Source of the DNA: Neoluteolibacter marinus
GTDB taxonomy: Bacteria > Verrucomicrobiota > Verrucomicrobiia > Verrucomicrobiales > Akkermansiaceae
Reading direction: 5' to 3'
DNA: 64,000 bases
NCBI RefSeq assembly: GCF_014904755.1
Contig: NZ_JACZFQ010000097.1
Coordinates: forward strand, 124,001-188,000
Numbering within the stretch: position 1 is the first letter of the stretch; each line of letters starts with the position of its first letter. The notes beneath the pieces were generated by a model. The model saw only the letters and a program-made list of their open reading frames with translations, was not told the origin of the DNA and ran no database searches. Shown here piece by piece: positions 27,915 to 36,641 of this stretch. The position numbers and the translations under genes are program-made.

Positions 27915-28754
27915 TCACCTTTCGACCCGTAGCGTCGTCCTCAGGACGGCGCTTTTTTTCGGCCCGAGCACGACGGCCAGGTCATTGGCAATCGCGGCTT
28001 CGATGCAGACGAAGTGGCGGAATCCATCGTCCGGGAGATCTCCCAGCGCGGCGGCCTTCGCGACCCAGGGGTTCCACACCACCGTCGACGGACTGCCATC
28101 CTTCTCCACCACGACCGAGCGCCCCGCCACCTTGTCGATCATTCTAACAGACTGCGTGCTCCGGTAGATCCGGTCCACCTCGCGGTCGATCCGCAGGTCG
28201 CCCGCTTGCCCCTTCACCGCCGCCTCCCCCACCGTGTCGAGATACTCTACACCGTCGAGCCCCTCGATGAGGATCTCCCCGACATCCGCGACCCGCAGGT
28301 AGGAATGCAGCGCCCCGCTGACCGCGACCGGATGTTCACCGGGATTGGTCGATTCCAGTGAAACTTCCAGCGTCCTGCCCATCCGGACCGTGAGAGCCGC
28401 GGCCCACGGGAGATCGACCAGCGAGAACCGCAGTTCGACCCCGTCATTGTCCCCCGTAGTGTCATCGAGTTGCCAGAAGCGGGACCGCGCAATCCCGTGC
28501 GCCGGCTGCTTCGGGTCGGACGGGTGCGCATTGAACCACGGCCAGCATACGGGGATCCCGCCGCGGATCGCCTTGCCTTCGCGGAACACCGCGTCCGGAC
28601 TCAAGTAGAGCACCGGATCCTCACCGGCGGGTTGCCAGTCCATGACGTGGGCTCCATGCAGGGCCACGCGACCACGACAGCGCGGATGATCGACTTCAAG
28701 CACCGGATAACCGGGAACGAGGTCAACCAGGCGGACGGACGACGGAAGATTCAT
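27915..28754 (-). CDS. D-hexose-6-phosphate mutarotase / aldose 1-epimerase family
   Basis: 279 residues, the usual length of the YeaD-like group of galactose mutarotases. Features seen: CRGRVALHGAHVMDWQP near the N-terminus, the GGIPVCWPWFNAHP block (sugar-binding Trp-Pro-Trp-Phe), AHGIARSRFW (catalytic His region) and VWNPWVAKA...CIEAA near the C-terminus. It interconverts anomers of hexose 6-phosphates in the cytoplasm. Its stop codon lies five bases from the 3' end of the convergent tRNA-Phe gene, so the tRNA terminator overlaps its last codons. Confidence 0.92.
   Translation of the reverse strand: MNLPSSVRLVDLVPGYPVLEVDHPRCRGRVALHGAHVMDWQPAGEDPVLYLSPDAVFREGKAIRGGIPVCWPWFNAHPSDPKQPAHGIARSRFWQLDDTTGDNDGVELRFSLVDLPWAAALTVRMGRTLEVSLESTNPGEHPVAVSGALHSYLRVADVGEILIEGLDGVEYLDTVGEAAVKGQAGDLRIDREVDRIYRSTQSVRMIDKVAGRSVVVEKDGSPSTVVWNPWVAKAAALGDLPDDGFRHFVCIEAAIANDLAVVLGPKKSAVLRTTLRVER
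27932..27959 (+). terminator. Intrinsic terminator of tRNA-Phe, inside the mutarotase 3' end
   Basis: Stem GCGTCGTCC (27932-27940) / GGACGGCGC (27944-27952), nine pairs with one U-G, three-base loop TCA, then seven T. It lies antisense to the last codons of the mutarotase gene. Confidence 0.85.
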
Positions 28755-28871
28755 GCCGGAATCTCAACACGGAGCGAATCGATTGCGAGCGCGACCACGC
28801 GTCATATCGATGCCGCGGAACGCGGTCATCCATTCGATCCGCTCATACCCCCCGTCGGCCACCCGGACACG

Positions 28872-28898
28872 AAAAAGGCCTCCCTTGCGGGAGGCCTT
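28872..28898 (-). terminator. Intrinsic terminator of the large lipoprotein gene
   Basis: Stem AAGGCCTCCC (28875-28884) / GGGAGGCCTT (28889-28898), ten perfect pairs with loop TTGC; on the minus strand it is followed by a T-run (A-run 28872-28876 on plus). It lies just after the stop of the gene at 28929. Confidence 0.88.
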
Positions 28899-28928
28899 GG
28901 CATCGCGGAGCGCGGCACCCTTTCACGA

Positions 28929-31148
28929 TCAGCGGACCTTGAAATGCAGTGTGGTCCTCAGCTTGCCGCCTTCCTTGCGCTCGGCAACGCTGACGCTGTC
29001 GAACTCCTCGAAGGCTTCGAGTCCCTTGCGGATGCGCGGCAGCTGCTCCTTGAACTCGGCATACTGGGGCATTTCGCCGAAGGCATCCCCGCCCTTGGTT
29101 TCCATCAGGGTGGTCCACTCCGCGGCGAACTTCCGCAGGGCGTCGAAATCGAGCTCCATCCACATGCCCTTGCGCTCGCCGCCGGCACCCGCTTCCGCCT
29201 GGGCGATCAGGTCGAGCGACTGGAGCTTCGAGGTGGAAGCCACGAACCACTTGTCGCCCACCGTGACCGAGGGCAGGAAGTCGTCGTTGAAGAAGGGGAA
29301 GGAGAAGAAGTAGGTGACCAGGTCGTTCTTCTCGGAGCTGATCGGCTTCTGCATCGGGATCTCCTCGCCGGCCAGTTCACTGAGGGTCTTGAAGATGTTC
29401 TTCAGCGAGCCGTCGATCTGTCCCCATGAATCGGTGAGCTTCGACCGGTCGGTCACCGGCGAAATCACCGAAGCACGCACGAAGCGCCCGCCATCGACCA
29501 GATCCTGGGGCATGCCGGGGATCGGCGGCATCGTGCCCTTGAGGTCGACGACCAAGGCCGTCTCCTCCCCGAGCCCGGAACCGGCAACGGACAGCGCGTC
29601 CCACAGACCGAGCGCATCGGCCCGGAACTTGTCGTTGAACATGCCGAAGCCCTGCTGGAAACCGGCAAACTCGCCGGCATCCTCGATCTCGAGACCGGCA
29701 ACCTTCTCGGCCATGGCGTAGGCGGTCTCGACGATCACCTCGCCATACTCGCGGGCCCGCTTCGAGTACTCCGGGGTGGTGATCCAGTTTCCGAACAACA
29801 TCACATCTTCCCCCTTGCCCAGTCCGCCGAGCTGGTGACCGGCGGTGAAGTCGATCCCGCCGCGGTCGGTGCCGCCGAACATCTCGAACTTCACGCCTTC
29901 ATCCAGGACCACCAGGCCGCCCACCGACTCCGAGCTCGCCAGCGCGAGCAGCGACTCCTCCTTGTCGCCGATCAGTTCCAAAAGGCTCGCCAGATCACGG
30001 GTATCGCCCAAGCCATCTGATCCCGCGAGACCGTCGCGGATGCCCAGCGCCATGTCCTTGAGGGAACCAGCCACGCTTGCCTTGACGAGGCCTTGCTCGC
30101 CATAAAGGAAACCTACCACCTTCTCGTCCTTGTAGCCGTCGACGAAGGAAATTGAATCATTGGCGGCGAGGGAATCGTCCACCGACTCCACCAGCGGGCA
30201 GGCTTCCGCGTTGTCGCCGAGGTAGAACATCACGTAGTTGCCCAGCGTGCCGGCCGCGAGGACCAGGTTCTTCGTCTTCATCGCGGCGATCATGCGGTCG
30301 ACGTCGGCCGGCTCGAGCGTTTGCTCGATGTCGCTGCGGGATTCCTCCATCTGCGAGGCGAGGAATTCACCCGAGATCTTGTAGCCCTTGAACTCGGCAC
30401 CCCCCTGGGTGAACTCGGCCGGTTCCACGGCTTCGCCCAGCAGTTGGGGCAGCGATTCCAGGCTCGAGGTAAGGTTCTCCTTCGCCATCCCGAGCGACTC
30501 TTCGTCCAGAGCCTTCACCCCGACCAGTACCGGCGGCATGGCGGCCCCTTCGAGCAGGGCCATCTCCTTGCCCAGTTCCTTGGTCATGCCCATCATCGCC
30601 TCGGCGCTCGCCTGCGACATGCCGGAGAGGTCGCCCTCTTTCGCCCCTTCGACGAAGGCCTCGGTCATCACCCGCATCTGGTAGTAGTTGCTGCGCTGGC
30701 TGAGCTTCATCAGGTTGGCCAGCTGCGGACCGGTGCCCTTGCCGGTCGCCATGAAGATCTCCTGCCCGATGAACTTGCCGGCGGCTTCAAGGTCGTCCGC
30801 GATCTCCTCCTCGGGATCCATCCCCTCTTCTTCCTGCGCGACTTCCCGGATGAAGCCCCAGGTCTTGAGCGTCCTGAGCCGGTTGACGATCTCCTTGCCG
30901 TCGTAAACGGCCATCACGCTTTCCGTCTCCTTGGAAAGGTGGGCAACAATGCCGAGCATCGCGGCGCGCTCGCCGGCGGTGAGTGACTTGACCTCGGGTG
31001 CCGGGGTGTCGCCGGGAGCGACCATGGGAGTTTTCTCGACCTCGACGGCGGCCTCCGGTGCAGCGCTTTGCTGCTCTTTCTTCCCGCAAGAGCTGAGAAC
31101 CAGCGCGGACGCCGGCAGGACGGACAACCAAGGACGAAACGATTTCAT
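28929..31148 (-). CDS. Large lipoprotein of unknown function
   Basis: 739 residues with lipoprotein signal (MKSFRPWLSVLPASALVLSSC, Cys 21, lipobox LSSC) then a Gln/Glu/Ala-rich linker. The rest is mixed alpha/beta without repeats recognised: helices such as MMGMTKELGKEMALLEGAAMP alternate with strands like DVMLFGNWITTPEYS. Two similar-looking segments (about 190-330 and 480-640) hint at an internal duplication but were not proved. No catalytic motif or known family was identified. It is monocistronic, with a strong terminator and its own upstream gap, divergent from a membrane protein gene. Probably a periplasm-facing or outer-membrane lipoprotein. Confidence 0.8.
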   Translation of the reverse strand: MKSFRPWLSVLPASALVLSSCGKKEQQSAAPEAAVEVEKTPMVAPGDTPAPEVKSLTAGERAAMLGIVAHLSKETESVMAVYDGKEIVNRLRTLKTWGFIREVAQEEEGMDPEEEIADDLEAAGKFIGQEIFMATGKGTGPQLANLMKLSQRSNYYQMRVMTEAFVEGAKEGDLSGMSQASAEAMMGMTKELGKEMALLEGAAMPPVLVGVKALDEESLGMAKENLTSSLESLPQLLGEAVEPAEFTQGGAEFKGYKISGEFLASQMEESRSDIEQTLEPADVDRMIAAMKTKNLVLAAGTLGNYVMFYLGDNAEACPLVESVDDSLAANDSISFVDGYKDEKVVGFLYGEQGLVKASVAGSLKDMALGIRDGLAGSDGLGDTRDLASLLELIGDKEESLLALASSESVGGLVVLDEGVKFEMFGGTDRGGIDFTAGHQLGGLGKGEDVMLFGNWITTPEYSKRAREYGEVIVETAYAMAEKVAGLEIEDAGEFAGFQQGFGMFNDKFRADALGLWDALSVAGSGLGEETALVVDLKGTMPPIPGMPQDLVDGGRFVRASVISPVTDRSKLTDSWGQIDGSLKNIFKTLSELAGEEIPMQKPISSEKNDLVTYFFSFPFFNDDFLPSVTVGDKWFVASTSKLQSLDLIAQAEAGAGGERKGMWMELDFDALRKFAAEWTTLMETKGGDAFGEMPQYAEFKEQLPRIRKGLEAFEEFDSVSVAERKEGGKLRTTLHFKVR

Positions 31149-31319
31149 AACCCGGCGAAGCTACGGGAATCCACGAAGATGCGGCAATTCCAAAGCTCGG
31201 GCGATTTCCCATAACAAGCCCGATGTAACCTCCATGCCGCCGCTTGCCGTACCCTTGGCAACGGGGTGCCGGCGCCATCGGCCCGGTGGCTCCCCAACCC
31301 GATGAACCGAGCTACCGCC

Positions 31320-31844
31320 ATGGATTACCTCACCACCGCCAATGTCCTTCTCTGGGTGTTCCTCACCATCGCCTTCTACTTCGTCTTCCTCAGCCACTGG
31401 CTGGTCGCCTCGTCGCTCTTCCCGGACTATGTCGAAAGGTGCCAGGAGCAGTATCGCCGGCCGGTGGTGACCACCCTGGTCGGTTTGCTCTTCACCGTGG
31501 TTCCCATCGTTGCCGGGCTGACCCTGGCGAAGATCGCGCCCCCGGCCTTGAAGTGGACCGGCATCCTGATCACCGCGGTTCCGGTCATCACCGGCCTGCT
31601 CGGCACCGCCGGGCTCGCCCGCCGCGTCGGTTGCGGCATGCCCTCCCCCGTCGATGAAAACCAACCGTGGCGGCGCGTCCTGCGCGGCGGGACCGCCCTT
31701 GCGCTGACCTTCCTGCTGCCTCTGCTCGGCCAACTGGTCGTGATTCCACTGGTCGTGGCGAGCGGGGTCGGTGCCAGTGCCCTCGCCTGGCTCGGCCGCA
31801 AGCAACCCGCCGCCGGAACTGCCAGCCTTCCCGCCTCGCAATGA
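31320..31844 (+). CDS. Polytopic membrane protein of unknown function
   Basis: 174 residues with about four hydrophobic segments (near residues 8-28, 50-70, 78-98 and 122-148), and a polar Cys/Arg/Pro region (RRVGCGMPSPVDENQPWRR, 103-121) between the third and fourth. No family recognised. ATG 31320 is chosen since it opens directly with a hydrophobic segment; ATG 31302, six codons earlier, is possible. Its stop overlaps the ATG of the DUF1800 gene (ATGA), so it may be co-translated with the DUF1800-DUF1501 pair. Confidence 0.75.
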   Translation: MDYLTTANVLLWVFLTIAFYFVFLSHWLVASSLFPDYVERCQEQYRRPVVTTLVGLLFTVVPIVAGLTLAKIAPPALKWTGILITAVPVITGLLGTAGLARRVGCGMPSPVDENQPWRRVLRGGTALALTFLLPLLGQLVVIPLVVASGVGASALAWLGRKQPAAGTASLPASQ

Positions 31845-33307
31845 TCCCCCGCCGCAGCCTGTTGAAAGCCGCAGCCGCCGGAGGAGCGGTGGCGGGAGTC
31901 GGTGGATTCAGCGCCTTGTCAAAGTGGGCCGCGCCCCTGCTGGCGGACAGCGGCGACGGGTTCGACCCGTTCCGCGCGCCGGAAGCCGGGGACATCGACG
32001 ATGCCAGCCATGTCATCAACCGCCTCACCTTTGGCCCACGACCCGGACTGCACCAGGAGGTGACCCGGATCGGCGCACGCGCCTACATCGCCCGGCAGCT
32101 TGACGCCGATTCGATCGACGATCGCTGGACCGACGCCCGGGCCCGCCGTTTCGAAGCCCTCCACGCCTGGCCGCTGGGCGAACTGCTTGAATATGACTCC
32201 CGTGAACTGCTCGACCAGCTGACCCGCCACAAGATTCTCCACGCCACCCGGTCACGGCGGCAGCTGAAGGAAGTGATGGTCGATTTCTGGAGCGACCACT
32301 TCAACATCGACCCGTCCAAGGGCGACTCCCGCTGGCTCAAGCCCGCCGATGACCGCCACGTCATCCGCGCCCATGCCCTGGGAAAGTTCCCCGACTTGTT
32401 GAAGGCGTCCGTTCTCAGCCCGTCGATGCTCTGGTACCTCGACGGCCGAGTGAACCAACGCGCCAGCGCTTCCGGCGGACCGAATGAAAACCATGCCCGC
32501 GAACTGCTGGAACTCCACACCATGGGAGTGCACGGCGGCTACACCCAGCGCGACGTGATGGAAGTCGCACGCTGCCTGAGCGGCTGGACGGTGCGCGAAC
32601 GCGCCAAGGACCGCTTCGCCGTCGGCAAGGTCGAGTTCAATCCGGAGCGGCACGATGACGGTCCGAAAACAGTCCTCGGCAGCACCATCCCCGCAGGGCT
32701 GGGCGAAGGTGACCTGGATCGGGTGATCGACCTGCTGGTCCGGCATCCCTCGACCGCCCGCTTCATCGCGGAAAAGCTATGCCGTCGCTTCATCGCCGAC
32801 ACTCCACCTCCCTCCGCCATCAAGGTCGTCGCCGACACCTTCTCCCGGTCGGCGGGTGACCTCCGGACGACCCTCGGCGCCCTGTTCGAAACCCCGGAGT
32901 TCTGGGCCTCGCGCGGGAACCGGATCAAGCGGCCGTTCCACTTCGTGGTCTCCGCGCTGCGGGCCACCGCCGCCCGGACCGACGGCGGTCCGGCCTTGCA
33001 AGATCATCTCCTGCGGCTCGGCCACGCCCCCTTCCAGTTCCCCACGCCCGACGGCTACCCGCTGGAAGCGCGGCCGTGGATGGCCACCCTGCTCTGGCGC
33101 TGGAAGTTCGCCCTCGATCTCGCCGGCCAGGCCATTCCCGGAACGAGCTTCCCGGAGGAACGCCTGGTCACCTCCGCTGGCAGCCAGGCCTCGTTCGCGG
33201 CCCACTTGCTGGGCCGACTTCCCACCCCGGAGGAGATGGTAGCCGCCACCTCGTCCGGCGCGCCACTCGCGATGCTGCTCGCAAGCCCCGCCTTCCAAAC
33301 CTTTTGA
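31841..33307 (+). CDS. DUF1800 family protein, exported by Tat-like signal
   Basis: 488 residues. The N-terminus has a twin-arginine-like signal (PRRSLLKAAAAGGAVAGVGG), followed by the DUF1800 (PF08811) body: HVINRLTFGPRPG near residue 50, an HNIDPSKG-like FWSDHFNIDPSKGD block, NENHARELLELHTMGV, and the GLTPDDVM-like YTQRDVMEVARCLSGWT; the FAIEKLCRRF-like segment follows. DUF1800 proteins are widespread partners of DUF1501 proteins and their function is unknown. ATG 31841 overlaps the upstream stop; DUF1501 starts four bases after this stop. Confidence 0.93.
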   Translation: MIPRRSLLKAAAAGGAVAGVGGFSALSKWAAPLLADSGDGFDPFRAPEAGDIDDASHVINRLTFGPRPGLHQEVTRIGARAYIARQLDADSIDDRWTDARARRFEALHAWPLGELLEYDSRELLDQLTRHKILHATRSRRQLKEVMVDFWSDHFNIDPSKGDSRWLKPADDRHVIRAHALGKFPDLLKASVLSPSMLWYLDGRVNQRASASGGPNENHARELLELHTMGVHGGYTQRDVMEVARCLSGWTVRERAKDRFAVGKVEFNPERHDDGPKTVLGSTIPAGLGEGDLDRVIDLLVRHPSTARFIAEKLCRRFIADTPPPSAIKVVADTFSRSAGDLRTTLGALFETPEFWASRGNRIKRPFHFVVSALRATAARTDGGPALQDHLLRLGHAPFQFPTPDGYPLEARPWMATLLWRWKFALDLAGQAIPGTSFPEERLVTSAGSQASFAAHLLGRLPTPEEMVAATSSGAPLAMLLASPAFQTF

Positions 33308-33311
33308 GCCC

Positions 33312-34442
33312 GTGAACAGCCAGGTCACCACCTTCGTCAATGATCAACGGGACGCCTCCGGCACCCTCGTCGTCGTCTTTCTGCGCGGCGGCGCCGATGG
33401 CTTGAACATGATCGTTCCCCACGGCGACGACCACTATCACACCGCGCGTCCCGGCATCGGGATCCGCCGCGGGGAAACGATCGATCTCGACGGCTTCTTC
33501 GGACTCAACCGCCACCTTGCGCCACTGCACCCGTGGTGGAACTCCGGCGACCTGGCGCTGGTCCACTGCGCCGGATCCGAGGACGAGTCGCGCTCCCACT
33601 TCGAGGCCCAGGACTTCATGGAGCACGGCGGACTCGCCGCCGGAGGATGGCTGGGCCGCTTCCTGCGCGCCCGGCCCGATGCCGGCCAATCGCCGCTGAC
33701 CGCGGTCGCCATCGGTGCCACCCTTCCGGAATGCCTGCGGGGTTCACCGTCGGCCGCGGCGATCCAATCGATCGACGAATTCGGCCTCGGCCCCGCCGCA
33801 CCGCCTGCCTTTCTCGAGGGTCTCGCTGCCCTCTATCGTGCGACCCCGGGCGAACTCGGACCCGCCGGTCGCAGCGCCCTTGCGGCCGTGGATCGCATCC
33901 AGGCCCTCACCGCAAACCGCCACGCCCCCGCCAACGGCGCGGACTATCCGGCCGATCCATTTTCCACGGGACTGCGCCAGATCGCCCGCCTGATCAAGGG
34001 CCGCGTCGGCCTGCAGGCCGCAACGATCGACCTCGGCGGCTGGGACTCCCACATCACGTCTCCGGTGATCATGGACGGCCCCATGCAACAACTCGCCCGC
34101 GGCCTGCACGCCTTCGCCACCGATCTCGGCGCTGCCGAACTCGCCAGCACCCAAGTGGTGGTGATGACCGAGTTCGGCCGCCGCGTCGCGGAAAACAGCG
34201 CTGCGGGTACTGACCACGGCCGGGGCGGAGCAATGTTCCTCTTCGGCGGCGGCGTGGCCGGAGGCAAAATCCACGTCGACTGGCCCGACCTGGACACCCA
34301 GCTCACCGGCCCGGGCGACTTGCCGGTTCTCAACAACTACCGGGACGTGCTCGCACCGGTCCTCGCCCGTCTGGCGCCGGGGACCGACCTTTCCGCGGTG
34401 CTCCCCGGACACCCCCTGCAGCCTCTCCCGCTCTACTCCTGA
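33312..34442 (+). CDS. DUF1501 family protein (partner of DUF1800)
   Basis: 376 residues from GTG 33312, four bases after the DUF1800 stop. It belongs to the alkaline phosphatase/sulfatase-like DUF1501 group: TLVVVFLRGGADGLNMIVPH at the start, AGSEDESRSHFEAQDFME, GGWDSHIT and VVVMTEFGRRVAENSAAGTDHGRGG (residues quoted in parts; key metal-ligand candidates D and H). Unlike the two other DUF1501 copies in the window it is short and lacks a signal peptide, so it may be exported with its partner or act inside the cell. It ends against a bidirectional terminator. Confidence 0.92.
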   Translation: MNSQVTTFVNDQRDASGTLVVVFLRGGADGLNMIVPHGDDHYHTARPGIGIRRGETIDLDGFFGLNRHLAPLHPWWNSGDLALVHCAGSEDESRSHFEAQDFMEHGGLAAGGWLGRFLRARPDAGQSPLTAVAIGATLPECLRGSPSAAAIQSIDEFGLGPAAPPAFLEGLAALYRATPGELGPAGRSALAAVDRIQALTANRHAPANGADYPADPFSTGLRQIARLIKGRVGLQAATIDLGGWDSHITSPVIMDGPMQQLARGLHAFATDLGAAELASTQVVVMTEFGRRVAENSAAGTDHGRGGAMFLFGGGVAGGKIHVDWPDLDTQLTGPGDLPVLNNYRDVLAPVLARLAPGTDLSAVLPGHPLQPLPLYS

Positions 34443-34451
34443 CCCGGCACG

Positions 34452-34492
34452 AAAAAAAAGGGAGAAGCCGGAACGCGCCGGCTTCCCCCTTT
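34452..34492. terminator. Bidirectional intrinsic terminator
   Basis: Stem AAAGGGAGAAGCCGG (34457-34471) / CCGGCTTCCCCCTTT (34478-34492), 14 of 15 pairs, six-base loop; the eight-A run at 34452-34459 gives a T-run on the minus strand. Serves DUF1501 (plus) and DUF1080 (minus). Confidence 0.88.
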
Positions 34493-34510
34493 GAAATTCG
34501 AGACAGACGA

Positions 34511-35305
34511 TTACTTCTCCTCGTCGTAGGTCCCGATCGGGCGCACCCAGATGTTGCGGAACTCGATCGGATCGCCGTGGAACTGGAGCTGGATCGGGCC
34601 CGTCTCCGGGTGCTCGGCGGGATAGCTTGCCAACTGACGGAACTGGGTCGGCCCCAGGAACTTGCGGGCGTTGTGGAGCACCACGCCGTTCTCGATCACC
34701 GTCGCGGTCGCGGCTTCCACGACCTTGCCGCCCTCGTACTTCGGCGGCGTGAAGAGGATCTCGTAGCTCTGCCACTCGCCCTGCGGCGCGGTGGCATTCA
34801 CCAACGGCGGGGTCTGGCCATAAAGCGCCCCGGCCGTGCCGTCCGGGTAGGTCTTGTTGCCGTGGCTTTGAAGGATCTGCACCTCATAGAGCCCCATCAG
34901 GAAAATCCCGCTGTTGCCGCCACCCTGGCCGTTGACCTTGCGGTCGGCGGGGACCCGCCATTCGATGTGCACCTGCACCGGACCGAACTTGTCCTTGGAA
35001 ATCAGGGTGCCGGGAGACGCCACCAGACTGCCGTCCTTGATCTTCCACGTCGCCGGTTTGCCGTCGGTGGTCCAGGCGTCCAGTGAAGTGCCGTCGAACA
35101 GCACCTTGGCATCGCCCGGGGCCTTGACGCTGACCGCGCCCGCCGTCTCGACGACCCGCGGCTGCGGCCGGGTGCCGTCGTGAACCTGCCACGGGGTGCC
35201 CGGAATCACCGGCGTCCCCGGTTTGATGCCGAATCCTTCCTCGCCCAGGGCTGCACCCCCGACTGCCAGGCAGCCGGCCATCACCGTCCATTGGATCGTT
35301 CGCAT
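34511..35305 (-). CDS. Secreted DUF1080 / 3-keto-disaccharide hydrolase family protein
   Basis: 264 residues from ATG 35305 (MRTIQWTVMAGCLAVGGAALG signal). The single domain is a LamG-like beta-sandwich with the family marks VLFDGTSLDAWTTDGKPATW, KDKFGPVQVHIEWRVP, GNSGIFLMGLYEVQILQSHGN (block positions about 130-150, key residues G-N-S-G-I and Y-E-V-Q-I-L) and a closing FRNIWVRPI. Family members hydrolyse 3-keto-glucosides or 3-keto-disaccharides in some bacteria; others are only binding proteins. Likely periplasmic sugar metabolism. Confidence 0.92.
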   Translation of the reverse strand: MRTIQWTVMAGCLAVGGAALGEEGFGIKPGTPVIPGTPWQVHDGTRPQPRVVETAGAVSVKAPGDAKVLFDGTSLDAWTTDGKPATWKIKDGSLVASPGTLISKDKFGPVQVHIEWRVPADRKVNGQGGGNSGIFLMGLYEVQILQSHGNKTYPDGTAGALYGQTPPLVNATAPQGEWQSYEILFTPPKYEGGKVVEAATATVIENGVVLHNARKFLGPTQFRQLASYPAEHPETGPIQLQFHGDPIEFRNIWVRPIGTYDEEK

Positions 35306-35383
35306 GAGTTCAGTTGGCACAACGTCGCTGGCGGGGCAATCTTTCGCTCTGTCCGCGACATCGGGGTTGCGGTCCCCATGACT

Positions 35384-35401
35384 TTGTGAAAAATTTCACA
35401 A
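35384..35401. promoter_or_regulatory. Inverted repeat just upstream of the polyprenyl synthase start
   Basis: TTGTGAAA (35384-35391) and TTTCACAA (35394-35401) are perfect inverted repeats separated by AA, ending 12 bases before ATG 35413. It could be a repressor site or a small leader hairpin that hides the ribosome-binding region. It is AT-rich in GC-rich DNA, which makes chance less likely. Confidence 0.45.
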
Positions 35402-35412
35402 GCGCTTCCACC

Positions 35413-36420
35413 ATGAGCACCACCACCGTCCCACAAGACCGCAGCGACCGGTTTCCCTTCGAGCTAGTCCGACCCCAATTGGAACGGGTGGAAGCCTCCA
35501 TCCGCGATCAGGTCCGGGCCTTCGATCCCGCGGTGGAACCCTACGTCAGCTACGTCTGCAACACCTCCGGCAAGCGCATTCGCCCCGCCCTGTCGATCCT
35601 TGTCGGCGGAGCGCTGGGCGGCGTGACCGACGGCCACCTGAAAATCGGCGTCATCCTCGAGCTCATCCACATGGCGACGCTCGTCCACGATGACATCATC
35701 GACGGCGCCGTAACCCGCCGCATGGTGCCGACCGCGAACGCCAAGTGGGGTGCCGGCCTCTCGGTGCTGCTCGGCGATGCGCTGTTTTCCCACGCCCTGG
35801 CCCTCGCCACCGAGTTCGACGACATCTCGATCTGCCGCAAGGTCGGCCGCGCCTCGCGCGAAGTCTGCGAAGGTGAAATCGTCCAAACCCAGCGCCGTTG
35901 GGACCTTTCGCTGACCAAGGCCGACTACTTCCGGATCATCGAAATGAAGACCGGCGCGCTCTTTGCCGCCGCGACCGGCATCGCCGCTGCGATCTCGGGG
36001 GCGGATCCCGAAACCGAGGCAAAGCTGTTCGACTACGGCCTCAAGCTCGGCACCGCCTACCAGATCTATGACGACTGCCTCGATCTGGTCGGCAGCGAGG
36101 AAGATGTCGGCAAGACCCTCCGAACCGACCTCGAGAAGGGCAAGCTGACCCTGCCGATCCTCAACCTCCTTGAAAGCGCCAGCGAGAGCCAGCGCTCGAA
36201 GCTCAACAAGCGCATCATCGACCAGCAATCGCTCGACCTTTCGGTCCTCGTCGGCATCGCCGAATACGAAGGTGCCATCGAATCCGCGGTCGACACCGCC
36301 GTCGACATGCTCGCCACCTGCCGCAATCACCTGGTCGGCCTGCCCGGCGGCGAATCGGTGGAAGCCATGGAGCAGATCACCTGGTTCCTTGGCGCGCTGC
36401 TCGAGAAGTGCCGGCGATAG
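35413..36420 (+). CDS. Trans-polyprenyl diphosphate synthase
   Basis: 335 residues. It condenses isopentenyl diphosphate onto an allylic diphosphate to make a long all-trans chain, probably the quinone side chain. First Asp-rich motif DDIID at 93-97, GKRIRPAL (residues 53-60), and second motif YDDCLD near residue 217; KTG at about 176 and GEIVQTQRRW are also as in octaprenyl/heptaprenyl synthases. Chain length cannot be read from the sequence. Divergent from DUF1080 with 107 bases between starts. Confidence 0.95.
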   Translation: MSTTTVPQDRSDRFPFELVRPQLERVEASIRDQVRAFDPAVEPYVSYVCNTSGKRIRPALSILVGGALGGVTDGHLKIGVILELIHMATLVHDDIIDGAVTRRMVPTANAKWGAGLSVLLGDALFSHALALATEFDDISICRKVGRASREVCEGEIVQTQRRWDLSLTKADYFRIIEMKTGALFAAATGIAAAISGADPETEAKLFDYGLKLGTAYQIYDDCLDLVGSEEDVGKTLRTDLEKGKLTLPILNLLESASESQRSKLNKRIIDQQSLDLSVLVGIAEYEGAIESAVDTAVDMLATCRNHLVGLPGGESVEAMEQITWFLGALLEKCRR

Positions 36421-36445
36421 TGCCGGCCTCGTCCCATTCGATCGG

Positions 36446-36484
36446 GTTCCAGCGGGGTTTCCTCCCTGCTGGAACTTTTTTTTT
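36446..36484 (+). terminator. Intrinsic terminator after the polyprenyl synthase
   Basis: Stem GTTCCAGCGGGG (36446-36457) / CCCTGCTGGAAC (36464-36475), 12 pairs with one G-U, six-base loop, followed by nine T (36476-36484). Confidence 0.93.
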
Positions 36485-36641
36485 GGCAGCCGTCCGCGCC
36501 TCGGGAAGCGGAACTCGATTCTTCAAAAAACTCGCTTCATTTCCGCCGATCATTCGCCCCTGCCTACTAAATGTAGCGTAGTTTTCAAATTGACTGCGCC
36601 ACCGGTTGAAAATACTCTCCCGGCCATCGTTTTTCGACCCC

